Of a DNA stretch of 64,000 nt, positions 1 to 9,400 are shown in pieces. The notes beneath the pieces were generated by a model that was not told where the DNA came from, made no database searches, and saw nothing but the letters and a program-made list of their open reading frames with translations. The translations under genes were made by a program, and so were the position numbers. The stretch spans positions 1,488,001 through 1,552,000 of the forward strand of contig OY829843.1 in assembly GCA_963691885.1 (NCBI GenBank). Direction: 5' to 3'. Position 1 is the first letter of the stretch; the number at the start of each line of letters is the position of its first letter. Origin of the DNA: G963691885 sp963691885. GTDB taxonomy: Bacteria; Pseudomonadota; Alphaproteobacteria; UBA8366; Aestuariispiraceae.

Positions 1-179
1 GGCGCAGCTGGACCAAGCCCTGGTTCCTGGCCGGGGGCCTGACGGCTGGCAATGTCACGAATGCGATCCGCCTGACCGGTGCACCGCTTGTCGACACTTC
101 TTCAGGGGTTGAAGACAGTCCAGGTCAAAAGAACAATTTCAAAATACAGTCTTTTCTGACCGCAACGCATTCTGCCTGA
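1..179 (+). CDS. trpF: Phosphoribosylanthranilate isomerase, C-terminal end (partial)
   Basis: The last 58 codons of a reading frame entering from the left edge (in frame from base 3, stop TGA 177-179). The residues contain WFLAGGLTAGNV followed by the VDTSSGVE motif and a GQKNNFKIQSF tail. That is the closing beta-alpha unit and phosphate-binding loop of TrpF, which isomerises phosphoribosylanthranilate in tryptophan synthesis. In many alphaproteobacteria trpF lies directly before trpB. Here an AraC-type regulator separates the two. The N-terminus is outside the window. Confidence 0.9.
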   Translation, partial: RSWTKPWFLAGGLTAGNVTNAIRLTGAPLVDTSSGVEDSPGQKNNFKIQSFLTATHSA

Positions 180-253
180 TAAATTTCAGTTTACTGAATC
201 ACGATTAAGGACGGACGTAAAATCATACTTACGTTGGAAAGTGTCTAAATTTG

Positions 254-282
254 TTGACAATATTTACAAAGAGGCATACATT
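254..282 (+). promoter_or_regulatory. Sigma70-type promoter for the AraC-family gene
   Basis: A perfect -35 hexamer TTGACA (254-259) is followed by a 17-base spacer and TACATT (277-282) as -10. The expected start is near 289, about 20 bases before the ATG at 312, with an AGGA ribosome site at 301-304. The surrounding 180-311 stretch is AT-rich compared with its neighbours. Seen in sequence; promoter activity is inferred. Confidence 0.6.
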
Positions 283-311
283 TCCAAGGTTCAGCTAGAC
301 AGGATAACATC

Positions 312-1244
312 ATGATGGATGGCCATCCCTTTCCGACGCAGCGAGATGCCAGCATCACCCCTCATGTAGGTGAACCCCTTGATTATCGCGCCCTTCAGCT
401 TCGCCTGACAGACCAGCTTCAGGGCGATCGTTTCGACTTCTTTGGCGGATCGATCATTCTTCACACGCGCGGACCCTTTGAACTCTGCTTTGAAAATGAC
501 GTATTGGATGTGATCAGTTTCAGCCTCGACTGCGCTGGCGATATCTGGGCGGCAACGGGCGAGGGTAATGTGCGTGAAGCAACATTGCTGCCTGGCCGCA
601 TTCATTTCACACCGGCCGGGACCCGCCTTTACTGGCGCTATGACGGTCAGGACATGCAACTGATTTCTATTGTGGTCCGTTCCGACCGCGTGCGTGCACT
701 GGCAGAAAGCATGGATCTTTCCTCCGAAGACTGGCCAGCAATCCTGATTGAAAATCTGCAAACCCCGGTGGCGGATGGATTGGCCAGGAGACTGCGTGAA
801 TTCATGCTGTCAAACGAACGCGGCGGTTCAGCGGTGGCTGAATCCATGGCAACGGTTGCCATTTACGAAACGATTTCAGCCCTTCCGGGTCTGCAGGGCA
901 ATGAGTTCCGGCATCCGGTTTCACTTGCGGAACGCGGGCCGATGCGCCGTGCCCTCGACTTCATCGATGAAAATCTGGATCAGGACATCACGCTCAACGA
1001 TATAGCCGCTGTCGCCTGCAAGAGTCCGTTTCACTTCGCGCGTCGGTTCAAGGATACGATGGGCATCACCCCGGTTGCCTACCTGATCGAACGTCGGGTG
1101 GAACGATCAAAAGAGTTGTTGCGGCGGACGGATCTGGCGATTGCCACCATTGCCGAACAATGCGGGTTTAACTCCCAATCCCATTACTGTCGGACATTCC
1201 GGCGGTTAACGGCCATGACACCACGGGACTTCCGTCGTACCTGA
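312..1244 (+). CDS. AraC-family transcriptional regulator
   Basis: A 310-residue DNA-binding regulator. The last 100 residues hold two helix-turn-helix units of the AraC/XylS type: DITLNDIAAVACKSPFHFARRFKD, then IATIAEQCGFNSQSHYCRTFRRLTAMTPRDFR with the family's closing PxxFR pattern. The first 200 residues resemble a cupin-like sensing half (FFGGSIILHTRGPFEL, a TPAGTRLYWRYDGQ segment), but the ligand cannot be read from sequence. Two adjacent ATGs (312, 315) are possible starts; AGGA lies 7 bases before the first. It has its own promoter at 254-282 and sits between trpF and trpB, so it interrupts a normally continuous tryptophan block. Whether it controls trp genes is unknown. Confidence 0.9.
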   Translation: MMDGHPFPTQRDASITPHVGEPLDYRALQLRLTDQLQGDRFDFFGGSIILHTRGPFELCFENDVLDVISFSLDCAGDIWAATGEGNVREATLLPGRIHFTPAGTRLYWRYDGQDMQLISIVVRSDRVRALAESMDLSSEDWPAILIENLQTPVADGLARRLREFMLSNERGGSAVAESMATVAIYETISALPGLQGNEFRHPVSLAERGPMRRALDFIDENLDQDITLNDIAAVACKSPFHFARRFKDTMGITPVAYLIERRVERSKELLRRTDLAIATIAEQCGFNSQSHYCRTFRRLTAMTPRDFRRT

Positions 1245-1428
1245 CCATAATTAGCCCATAAATCCGAATAATTCCGGTTTTTCGCGAGGCGTCCTGTCGC
1301 GGTTTTCGCGCTGCGTATGGACTTGCCCCTTGGGCTGCGCTATGCCCTCTTCCATCTTCTCGCATTCACCCTGACTTTGCGGCCAGTTTTTCAGGCCCGG
1401 CCAGGCAATCCGGACTGAAAGGCCCGCC

Positions 1429-2652
1429 ATGAGTAACAGAAACGCGACCGTAAACACCTATCGCGCCGGACCGGACGAAACCGGCCATTTCGGCGATTTT
1501 GGCGGGCGCTTTGTCGCCGAGACGCTGATGCCCCTGATCCTGGAGGTTGAAGAAGCCTATGAAGCGGCCAAGAAAGACCCGGAATTCGCGCGCGAAGTCC
1601 AGTATTACAATTCGCACTATGCCGGTCGGCCCAGCCCGCTTTATTTCGCGGAACGCCTGACCAACCATTTCGGCGGCGCGAAGATCTACTTCAAGCGTGA
1701 CGAGCTGAACCACACCGGATCGCACAAGATCAATAACGTGCTGGGTCAGATCCTGCTTGCCCGTCGGATGGGTAAAAAACGGATCATTGCAGAGACTGGT
1801 GCCGGTCAACATGGTGTTGCGGTCGCCACCGTCTGCGCGCTGTTTGATCTGCCTTGCAAAGTCTATATGGGCAAGAAAGACGTTGAACGTCAGGCCCCCA
1901 ACGTCTTCCGGATGAAACTGCTGGGCGCAGAAATTGAACCGGTCACCTCCGGTTCGGCCACGCTGAAAGATGCAATGAATGAAGGATTGCGTGACTGGGT
2001 CGCCAATGTGGAAGACACATTCTACATCATCGGGACTGTCGCAGGTCCGCATCCCTATCCTGAAATGGTACGCGACTTCCAGTCTGTAATCGGCAAGGAG
2101 TTGCGTGACCAGATGCAGGAAGCCGAAGGCCGTCTTCCTGATACGCTTGTGGCCTGTATCGGTGGCGGATCAAACGCCATGGGACTTTTCCATCCGTTCC
2201 TCGACGACGAGCAGGTCCGGATCATCGGCGTCGAGGCAGCCGGTCACGGTGTCGAAACAGGACAGCACGCCGCCAGCATCACCGGTGGCCGCCCCGGCGT
2301 CCTTCATGGCAACCGCACCTATCTGCTTCAAGATGATGACGGTCAGATCACGGAGGCCCATTCGATTTCAGCCGGTCTCGATTATCCGGGTATTGGTCCC
2401 GAGCATTCCTGGCTCGCTGATATCGGGCGTGTCGAATATGTATCGGCCACCGATCAACAGGCGCTGGATGCCTTCCAGCTCTGCACGAAGATGGAGGGGA
2501 TCATTCCCGCCCTTGAGCCCGCCCACGCATTGGGTCATGTCGCGACCATTGCGCCAGACCTGCCCAAGGATCATATCCTGGTCATGAACCTTTGTGGACG
2601 CGGCGATAAAGATGTCCATACTGTTGCCGACGTGTTGGGGGTAAGCATCTGA
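1429..2652 (+). CDS. trpB: Tryptophan synthase beta chain
   Basis: 407 residues, the usual family length. TrpB condenses indole with serine using PLP, in an alpha2-beta2 complex with TrpA. The N-terminal FGDFGGRFVAETLMP block, the PLP-lysine motif HTGSHKINN (Lys100), the GAGQHG segment and the glycine-rich phosphate cup CIGGGSNAMG are all intact. GAAAGG lies 7 bases before the ATG. The stop shares one base with the trpA start (TGATG), so the two subunits are translationally coupled. The 184-base gap upstream, after the AraC gene, shows no Trp-rich leader peptide. Confidence 0.97.
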   Translation: MSNRNATVNTYRAGPDETGHFGDFGGRFVAETLMPLILEVEEAYEAAKKDPEFAREVQYYNSHYAGRPSPLYFAERLTNHFGGAKIYFKRDELNHTGSHKINNVLGQILLARRMGKKRIIAETGAGQHGVAVATVCALFDLPCKVYMGKKDVERQAPNVFRMKLLGAEIEPVTSGSATLKDAMNEGLRDWVANVEDTFYIIGTVAGPHPYPEMVRDFQSVIGKELRDQMQEAEGRLPDTLVACIGGGSNAMGLFHPFLDDEQVRIIGVEAAGHGVETGQHAASITGGRPGVLHGNRTYLLQDDDGQITEAHSISAGLDYPGIGPEHSWLADIGRVEYVSATDQQALDAFQLCTKMEGIIPALEPAHALGHVATIAPDLPKDHILVMNLCGRGDKDVHTVADVLGVSI

Positions 2653-3491
2653 TGCAGGATTTCACACCAGCCCAGGATTCCGGCCGTATCGCGGCCCGGT
2701 TTAACACTCTCAAAGACGAAGGGCGTGGCGGTCTTGTCACCTATGTCACCGCCGGTGACCCGGATTACGAAACATCCGAGAAAATCCTGACCGGACTGTC
2801 CTCGTCCGGTGCGGATATCATCGAAATCGGCATGCCGTTTACCGATCCGATGGCGGATGGACCGGCCATTCAGGCGGCTGGCCTTCGCGCCCTTGCCAAT
2901 GGTCAGACCCTGGTCAAGACACTGGAACTGGCCCGGGCGGTTCGGGCCAAAGATGCGGATGTCCCGATCATTCTGATGGGATACTACAATCCGATTTATT
3001 CCTACGGTGTTGATCGCTTTCTGACCGATATCAAGGATGCCGGGATCGACGGATTGATCGTGGTCGACCTTCCGCCGGAAGAGGATGGCGAGCTCTGCAT
3101 CCCGGCGCTGAAATCCGGCATTAATTTCATTCGCCTGGCCACACCTACAACCGATGAAAAGCGCCTGCCCAAAGTGCTGAACAACACGTCAGGGTTCGTC
3201 TATTACGTGTCCATCCTGGGGATCACCGGCACGGCAACCGCACAGAACGCAGCCGTGCAGGCGTCTGTCACCCGGATCAAGCAGCATACCGATCTACCAG
3301 TTGCCGTCGGTTTTGGCATTCGGACACCGGAAGCGGCAAAAGAGATTTGTGACGTTGCTGATGCAGCGGTGGTCGGTTCCGCGATTGTTGATCAGATCAA
3401 ATCCGGTTTGGATGCGGGTCAGTCGGGCGACGTCCTCGCTGGCCATGTTCTGGACTTCGTTGCCTCGCTGGGCCAAGGTGTCCGCAGTTAA
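2652..3491 (+). CDS. trpA: Tryptophan synthase alpha chain
   Basis: 279 residues forming a TIM barrel that cleaves indole-3-glycerol phosphate to indole for TrpB. Both catalytic acids are visible: Glu58 in DIIEIGMPFTDP and Asp69 in MADGPAIQAAG. The phosphate loop near GFGIRTPEAAK and VVGSAIV is also present. It starts on the last base of the trpB stop and is followed 18 bases later by accD, so trpB-trpA-accD-folC probably form one transcript. Confidence 0.97.
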   Translation: MQDFTPAQDSGRIAARFNTLKDEGRGGLVTYVTAGDPDYETSEKILTGLSSSGADIIEIGMPFTDPMADGPAIQAAGLRALANGQTLVKTLELARAVRAKDADVPIILMGYYNPIYSYGVDRFLTDIKDAGIDGLIVVDLPPEEDGELCIPALKSGINFIRLATPTTDEKRLPKVLNNTSGFVYYVSILGITGTATAQNAAVQASVTRIKQHTDLPVAVGFGIRTPEAAKEICDVADAAVVGSAIVDQIKSGLDAGQSGDVLAGHVLDFVASLGQGVRS

Positions 3492-3509
3492 CCCGTCACG
3501 GGAGTTACC

Positions 3510-4601
3510 ATGTCCTGGTTGGAAAGATATGTCCGGCCCAAGATAAAGGCGCTGGTCGGCGGCAAGCCGGAAGTCCCTGATAATCTTTGGCATAAATGCG
3601 ATAATTGCGGTCAGATGATTTTCCATCGCGACCTCGAAGCAAACATGCATGTTTGCCAGCATTGTAACCATCACATGCGCCTTCCCGTCCTGCGTCGCTT
3701 GGGAATGCTGTTTGATGACGGTGAATTTGAGCGCATCGAGCTGCCAAAAACACCGCTGGATCCCCTGAAATTCCGCGACCGGAAACGCTATACCGACCGG
3801 CTGAAAGAAGCCGTCTCAAACGCCGGTGAGAAAGTCGCCAACCGGGACGCGATGATCGTCGCCCATGGCAAGATCGGGGGACGTCCGCTGGTCGTTGGTG
3901 CGTTTGACTTTTCGTTCATGGGCGGTTCCATGGGTGTCGCGGTCGGTGAGGCCATCGTTGCCGCCGCCCGTCTGGCTGTATTGCAGCGCGCACCCTTGAT
4001 ACTGATACCGGCAACCGGCGGGGCCCGGATGCAGGAAGGGATCCTGTCCCTGATGCAGATGCCGCGCACCGTAATCGCTGTGCAGGAAGTGAAGGAAGCC
4101 GGTCTTCCCTATTTCGTATTGCTGACACATCCGACAACGGGCGGGGTTACGGCATCCTTTGCGATGCTGGGCGACATTCATGTCGCAGAACCGGGTGCTG
4201 TTATCGGCTTTGCCGGGCGTCGGGTCATTGAGCAAACCGTGAAGGAAACCCTGCCGGACCGTTTTCAGACGGCGGAATACCTGATGGAACATGGCATGGT
4301 CGATGTCGTCGCGGCCAGGCCTCGTTTGCGTGAAACTTTTATCCGATTGATCACACTCTTGATGCCGGAAGAGGCCGAAAAGGCCACGCCAGAGGTCGAA
4401 ACCCTGGTGCATGCCGATGCGGAAGAAACCGCAACCGCCGATCTGGACATTCCGAAACCCCGGATGAGGCCGCTGAGACCACACAGGAATCGACGGCTGA
4501 GGCCTCATCACCCGAAGAAACCGCCGAGACGCCGGAAACACAAGAAGACGCCACAGATGCCGGTAAAGATCCGGCACGACAGGGCTGAACCGTCCCGATG
4601 A
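3510..4601 (+). CDS. accD: Acetyl-CoA carboxylase carboxyltransferase beta subunit (tail probably frameshifted)
   Basis: AccD forms the carboxyltransferase with AccA and makes malonyl-CoA for fatty acid synthesis. The four-cysteine zinc ribbon is clear (Cys30, Cys33, Cys49, Cys52), followed by the crotonase-like core with GGARMQEG and PTTGGVTASFA. GGGAG precedes the ATG. The core ends near residue 290. The tail is first acidic (EEAEKATPEVETL), then from about base 4452 becomes an extremely basic Arg/Pro/His stretch. The -1 frame over 4454-4588 instead encodes a natural-looking acidic Glu/Thr/Ala tail with good codon use, ending at 4588 just before folC. The basic end is therefore probably an artefact of a one-base loss in a C run. 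Core function should be unaffected. Confidence 0.95.
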   Translation: MSWLERYVRPKIKALVGGKPEVPDNLWHKCDNCGQMIFHRDLEANMHVCQHCNHHMRLPVLRRLGMLFDDGEFERIELPKTPLDPLKFRDRKRYTDRLKEAVSNAGEKVANRDAMIVAHGKIGGRPLVVGAFDFSFMGGSMGVAVGEAIVAAARLAVLQRAPLILIPATGGARMQEGILSLMQMPRTVIAVQEVKEAGLPYFVLLTHPTTGGVTASFAMLGDIHVAEPGAVIGFAGRRVIEQTVKETLPDRFQTAEYLMEHGMVDVVAARPRLRETFIRLITLLMPEEAEKATPEVETLVHADAEETATADLDIPKPRMRPLRPHRNRRLRPHHPKKPPRRRKHKKTPQMPVKIRHDRAEPSR

Positions 4602-5929
4602 CCGGAATTGGCAGCACAGCCCCGCTGGAGGAGGATTTCTGTGAAATCCCGGCCCGCGAAAGCGATGCCATTCTCAACCGGTTGATGGATCTGCATCCCA
4701 AGATCATCGATCTCAGCCTGGACAGAACCCTGGACCTGCTTGACCGGCTGGGCCGACCGCAAGATCACCTGCCGCCGGTTATTCATGTCGCAGGCACCAA
4801 TGGCAAGGGATCAACCATCGCCTATCTGCGGGCCATTCTGGAAGCAGCAGGATTGCGCGTCCATGTCTACACTTCCCCCCATCTTGTCCGCTTTGCCGAA
4901 CGCATCCGCCTGGCCGGTGAGATCATCGCGGAAGACAGCCTGCAAGCCCTCTTATCCGAATGCGAACTGGTCAATGGCGGGCAGCCCATCACGTTTTTTG
5001 AAATCACCACCTGTGCCGCCCTGAAGGCCTTTGCCGATACACCGGCAGATGTCCTGCTGCTGGAAGTGGGGCTTGGTGGACGCCTGGACTCAACAAATGT
5101 TGTCGACGAACCGGCCTGTACGGTGATTACACCAGTATCCCTCGATCACATTCAGTTTTTGGGGGACACGATCGCCAATATCGCGGGTGAAAAGGCAGGA
5201 ATCCAGAAAAACGGTCGGCCCTGCGTCATGGCCCCGCAACTGCCAGAGGCGGAGAGTGTCATTCGGGCCCACGCGGTCGAGGTCGGGGCAGACCTCTTTC
5301 CAGCCTCACCGCTGGCATCAGACGATCCCGTGCTAAAGCCCGGTCTTCCCGGTGAACACCAATACATCAATGCCGGAACGGCCATCCGCACTATTGAGAT
5401 ATTGCGCGAACAGGGTTTTGACATTTCCGACAGTGCCATTGCATCCGGCCTGCAAAGAGTGGAATGGCCGGGGCGCATGCAACGCCTGAAACAGGGCCCG
5501 GTGTTGAGCCAAATTGCCATGGCAGGGTTGTCAAGCTGGGAGGTCTGGCTCGATGGCGGACATAACCCGGCTGCCGGTCAAGTGATCGCTGAAATGGCAA
5601 AGCAGAACTGGGGTTGCGCGCCATTGCATCTGATTTGCGGCATGCTGAACACCAAGGATCCAAGCGGGTTCTTTACCCCCATGACGGGTCATGTCACATC
5701 TATTTCGACGCTTTCCATTCCGGGGGAAGAAAACTCCCTCTCCGCCGAGGATCTCGCAGAATTCACGAGCACCGTCGGGATAACCGCTCGTCCTGCACAA
5801 ACCCTGCAAGAGGCCGTTGACGGCATCATCGCCGCATCTGCGGAAAGCACCTCGCAAAGTCAGACATCACGCATTCTGATTTGCGGATCGCTCTATCTCG
5901 CGGGTCGGGTGCTCGCCTACCACCAATAA
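4598..5929 (+). CDS. folC: Bifunctional dihydrofolate synthase / folylpolyglutamate synthase
   Basis: 443 residues of the Mur-ligase-like FolC family, which adds glutamate to dihydropteroate and folates using ATP. The P-loop HVAGTNGKGST lies at residues 63-73, with SPHLVRFAERIRL and the LEVGLGGRLDSTN metal-binding block after it. The C-terminal ligase domain has WLDGGHNPAAG. The ATG overlaps the annotated accD stop (ATGA); if accD is corrected for its frameshift, the gap is 9 bases. It is the last gene of the trp-acc block; a hairpin at 5932-5963 separates it from the convergent trxA. Confidence 0.96.
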   Translation: MTGIGSTAPLEEDFCEIPARESDAILNRLMDLHPKIIDLSLDRTLDLLDRLGRPQDHLPPVIHVAGTNGKGSTIAYLRAILEAAGLRVHVYTSPHLVRFAERIRLAGEIIAEDSLQALLSECELVNGGQPITFFEITTCAALKAFADTPADVLLLEVGLGGRLDSTNVVDEPACTVITPVSLDHIQFLGDTIANIAGEKAGIQKNGRPCVMAPQLPEAESVIRAHAVEVGADLFPASPLASDDPVLKPGLPGEHQYINAGTAIRTIEILREQGFDISDSAIASGLQRVEWPGRMQRLKQGPVLSQIAMAGLSSWEVWLDGGHNPAAGQVIAEMAKQNWGCAPLHLICGMLNTKDPSGFFTPMTGHVTSISTLSIPGEENSLSAEDLAEFTSTVGITARPAQTLQEAVDGIIAASAESTSQSQTSRILICGSLYLAGRVLAYHQ

Positions 5930-5931
5930 AG

Positions 5932-5963
5932 AAAAACGCCCCTTCGAACAGATCGAGGGGGCG
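5932..5963 (-). terminator. Rho-independent terminator after trxA
   Basis: An 11-base stem (5937-5947 with 5953-5963, one G-T pair) around a five-base loop. On the minus strand it is followed by TTTTT (5932-5936), so it terminates trxA. It also lies directly behind the folC stop and may stop plus-strand transcripts less efficiently. Confidence 0.8.
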
Positions 5964-5989
5964 CTTAGCTGAAAGATTCACATACAGCA

Positions 5990-6310
5990 CTAGACGTTGG
6001 CGTTAACCCAGTCAGAGAGCTGGCTCTTTGGCAGGCCACCAAGTTTTGTCGCGACCACTTCACCCTTTTTGAAAACCATCAATGTGGGCAGGCCCTTTAC
6101 GCCATATTGGGAGGGCGTGTTGGGGTTATCATCAACATTCATCTTGACGATGGTAACCTTACCGCTCAACTCGTCCGAAATTTCTTCCAGTGCGGCGCTG
6201 ATCATTTTACAGGGGCCACACCATTCGGCCCAGTAATCAACGACGACCGGCAAATCTGATTCCAGTACGGTCGATTTAAAATCGCCGTCTTCTACCTTAA
6301 CCGTTGCCAT
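5990..6310 (-). CDS. trxA: Thioredoxin
   Basis: A 106-residue cytosolic thioredoxin that reduces protein disulfides. The WCGPC active site has its cysteines at 31 and 34, followed by the conserved cis-proline segment GLPTLMVFKKG. The frame could extend upstream to 6352, but the ATG at 6310 has AAGGAG seven bases before it and gives the normal family N-terminus, so it is preferred. It lies 115 bases after addA on the same strand and probably has its own promoter in that gap. A strong terminator follows. Confidence 0.96.
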   Translation of the reverse strand: MATVKVEDGDFKSTVLESDLPVVVDYWAEWCGPCKMISAALEEISDELSGKVTIVKMNVDDNPNTPSQYGVKGLPTLMVFKKGEVVATKLGGLPKSQLSDWVNANV

Positions 6311-6425
6311 TCTCAATCTCCTTCTCACGGGATCATTATCCCTGTCATTCATTACCCTATGTTACCGATTAAGTTAGGCAAGCACCAATCCACCTTCAAG
6401 AAACATTCTCTGTTCCGAACGCTCA

Positions 6426-9400
6426 TCACAGTTTCAACAAACGGTCATCAAGCACCATGAGACGCGGTATGTCGGTCCAGAGGAGGGCGCAGCGAACAGT
6501 CTTGTCCGGAAAGATCTGTTGCAGCAGCCCGCGATAGGTTGCGAGCTGTCGAATATAGGCCGCGGGAATTTGAGATGGAATCTCAGGGGCAGGCCGCAAG
6601 GTTTTGTAATCAATCACCAATACTGACTCATCTGTGACCACCAGCCGGTCAAGCTGACCTGACACAACCTGGGCATTCTCACCTTCCCCTAAAAGGCCGG
6701 TCAACGGCACTTCAGCCTGGCTGTTTGGCCCGAAGATCGGTGCGAATTGCGGGTCCTCCATAACCCTGGCGACTTCCTGATAGATGCGGCGGGCCGCATT
6801 CTCCTCCACCCCGGAAACCGGCCGAATCAGATAACGCAGCGCAGCCGATTCTCTCTCTTCTATCGGCAGTTCCGGCAGGAATTGCAGCAAACTGTGGATC
6901 AGGGTTCCTCGTCGATAAATCCGGTCCTGATCCCCCGAAAGGGGGGAGCGCGCGGGCGGGTCATCGATATCCGGTCGACTGGGAACAATCGGACGCGGCG
7001 GGCTGGGCTCCGCTGCGGGTTCGGCAAACAGCCAGTCCGGCAGGGCCTGCGGTTCTGACGTTGACGGTGGAACACTCGGCAAATCGCTGGAGTGATCAAT
7101 TGGCGCCTCATGAACGCCATATGTCAGGCGCAGCATCGGCCCCGACCAACCCTCTCCTTCGGAAAAATCCGCCTCAACACGATCGGGATGCCCGCTCAAC
7201 CCTGCTTCAACCAGGGAATACCAGGTTTCCCCATTAACTTTCTTTTGTCCGGCAGCACCACAAATATAAAGCCGGTCTTCCGCGCGGGTCATTGCGACAT
7301 AGAGCAGGCGACGATCTTCCTGGGCCGCGCGGGTCTTCAACACCTCCCGCTCATCGGCGCAGGGGCCGTCAACGAAGGCCGCGGCGGGTGGCCAGGCCGG
7401 TATTGCATCCCCAGCCTGACCATCAATCCAGAACAGTTTCGGATCAGCACCACCGCGCGAGCTTACCGTGGTCATAGTATCCGGCAGGATCACGATCGGC
7501 GCCTGCAAACCTTTTGAGCCATGGACCGTCATGACCCGCAGCTCGTCCCGGGCCTCCGCCTCCAGATCGCGTTTGATAGCCTCTTCACCTGCGGCAAACC
7601 AGTGCAGAAATCCCTGCAGAGAAGGGGTCCGCCGCTGATCGTAAGTGAGCGCGAGGTTCAGGAATTCATCGATCGGGTCTTCCGCCTCAATTCCCAACCT
7701 GGCCAGGACAGCCCGCCGTCCTGAAAGCGGCGGGGTTTCACCCTCTGGAACAGGTGCCGGACAGGGATTGTTCAAAACCCGGGAGAGCAATTCAAAAGGC
7801 GGATCATAATCGACGGCGGCCAGCAGGGCCGAAAGCCAATCCGCAACAGCGGCAAACCGGGACTCCTTCGCCGACACGATCTGCAACCGCTCCCAAAGGC
7901 TGAGTTTGCCGCGATCCCAGGCAAGGTCAAAAAGATCCTCTTCCGACAACCCGATCAAAGGCCCTTTAAGCACGCTGGCCAGGGTCAGGTCATCTGTCGG
8001 CAGCAACAGGAATTGAAAGAGCGCCACCAGGTCCTGCACCGCTAATTGACGGCTGAGCACCATCCGGTCCACACCGGCAACCGCGACCCCTTCCCCTTTC
8101 AGAGCCCGGATCAGCATATTGACGAGTCGGTTTCGGCTACGCACCAGGATCAGAATATCACCGGCACGCACCATGCGTTGTTTGGAAGGCAGGTATTCCC
8201 GGTCAATCCAGCCGGCAATGCGACGCGCCAGACCCTCCGCCAACCGACGGTCCGCAGGCGTTTCGGCTTCCACCGCAATGGGCAGCGACCAGGGCTCCGC
8301 ATCCTCTTTTGCCGCTGCAGGGACCAGGGGCCATAGTTCAACCAGACCCGGTGCCGATGCACGATGGGCGAAATGCGCAACAGTTTCATCAGCACCCGCC
8401 AGACCGTCCTTTGCCGTCGGATTCGCAAAGACCGCGTCCACAGCGCTCAACACCGCCCGCGTGGATCGAAAGGAAACGCTCATCGGTACGGATTGAAAGT
8501 TCTGGTTTACATTCTGAATGCGGGTTTTGAAATCAGCCCGCATTTCCAGAAATTTCATCGGGTCTGCGCGTTGAAAACTGTAGATCGACTGTTTCAGATC
8601 CCCGACAACAAACAGGGTGCGGGTCCTTTCCGTTACGCCATCGCCGCTGAAAAAATCCTCCGCCAGACCGCTGATGATTTCCCATTGTTCCAGGCTGGTA
8701 TCCTGGGCTTCATCCACCAGAATATGTTCCAGCCCGCCATCCAGCTTATACATCACCCAGGAAACCGATTTGCGCGCCGGGTCCAGCAGATCCCGCGTTC
8801 GCAGGATCAAGTCATCATAATCCAGCAATGACCGCGCCGTCTTTCCAACCTCATAGGTCTTTAACATTTCCGAGCCAAGGGTCAGCAGGGCCGCAGAACA
8901 TTCCGCCGTAATTTGCCGCTTGAGCGTTGCTTCGACCGCAAGCAGTCGATCCGCTTCCCGTTCCATAGCCGCGAGGGCGGCGGGGTCCTTTTCAAAGACC
9001 GCCTTTGTCATCAATTTTTCGCGCGGCTTACCGTCGGCTGTGAGAAAAACCAGCTTGTAGGCCTCGTACAGACGCACCCGATCTTCTGCATCACCGGCGA
9101 GCCAGGCTGCAATCCCTGCAGCCTTGTCCGCATCCGTCTTCTGATTACCGTATGTGCGTAATGCTTCGACGATATTGATGAGGTCATCCCGGTCAAAAAC
9201 CTCCTCGGCACAAGCTGCCTTACGAACGGCCTCTTCATCCAGTCCAGGTTCCGCGTTAAGCGCCTCATAAAGACGGGTCATCACGGCCCCCAATTGCGAT
9301 GCGTCGACACCCAGCAAGCGGCGCAGCCGGGACCGTTCCCGGCTCAACTCCACCAGTAATTTATCAAACCGATCTTCCTGCAGGCGACGGGAGATGACAC

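Noticed and set aside
180..1428. Possible tryptophan attenuator leader before the trp genes
   Set aside because: Neither gap (180-311, 1245-1428) contains a short frame with consecutive Trp codons or a clear terminator/antiterminator pair.
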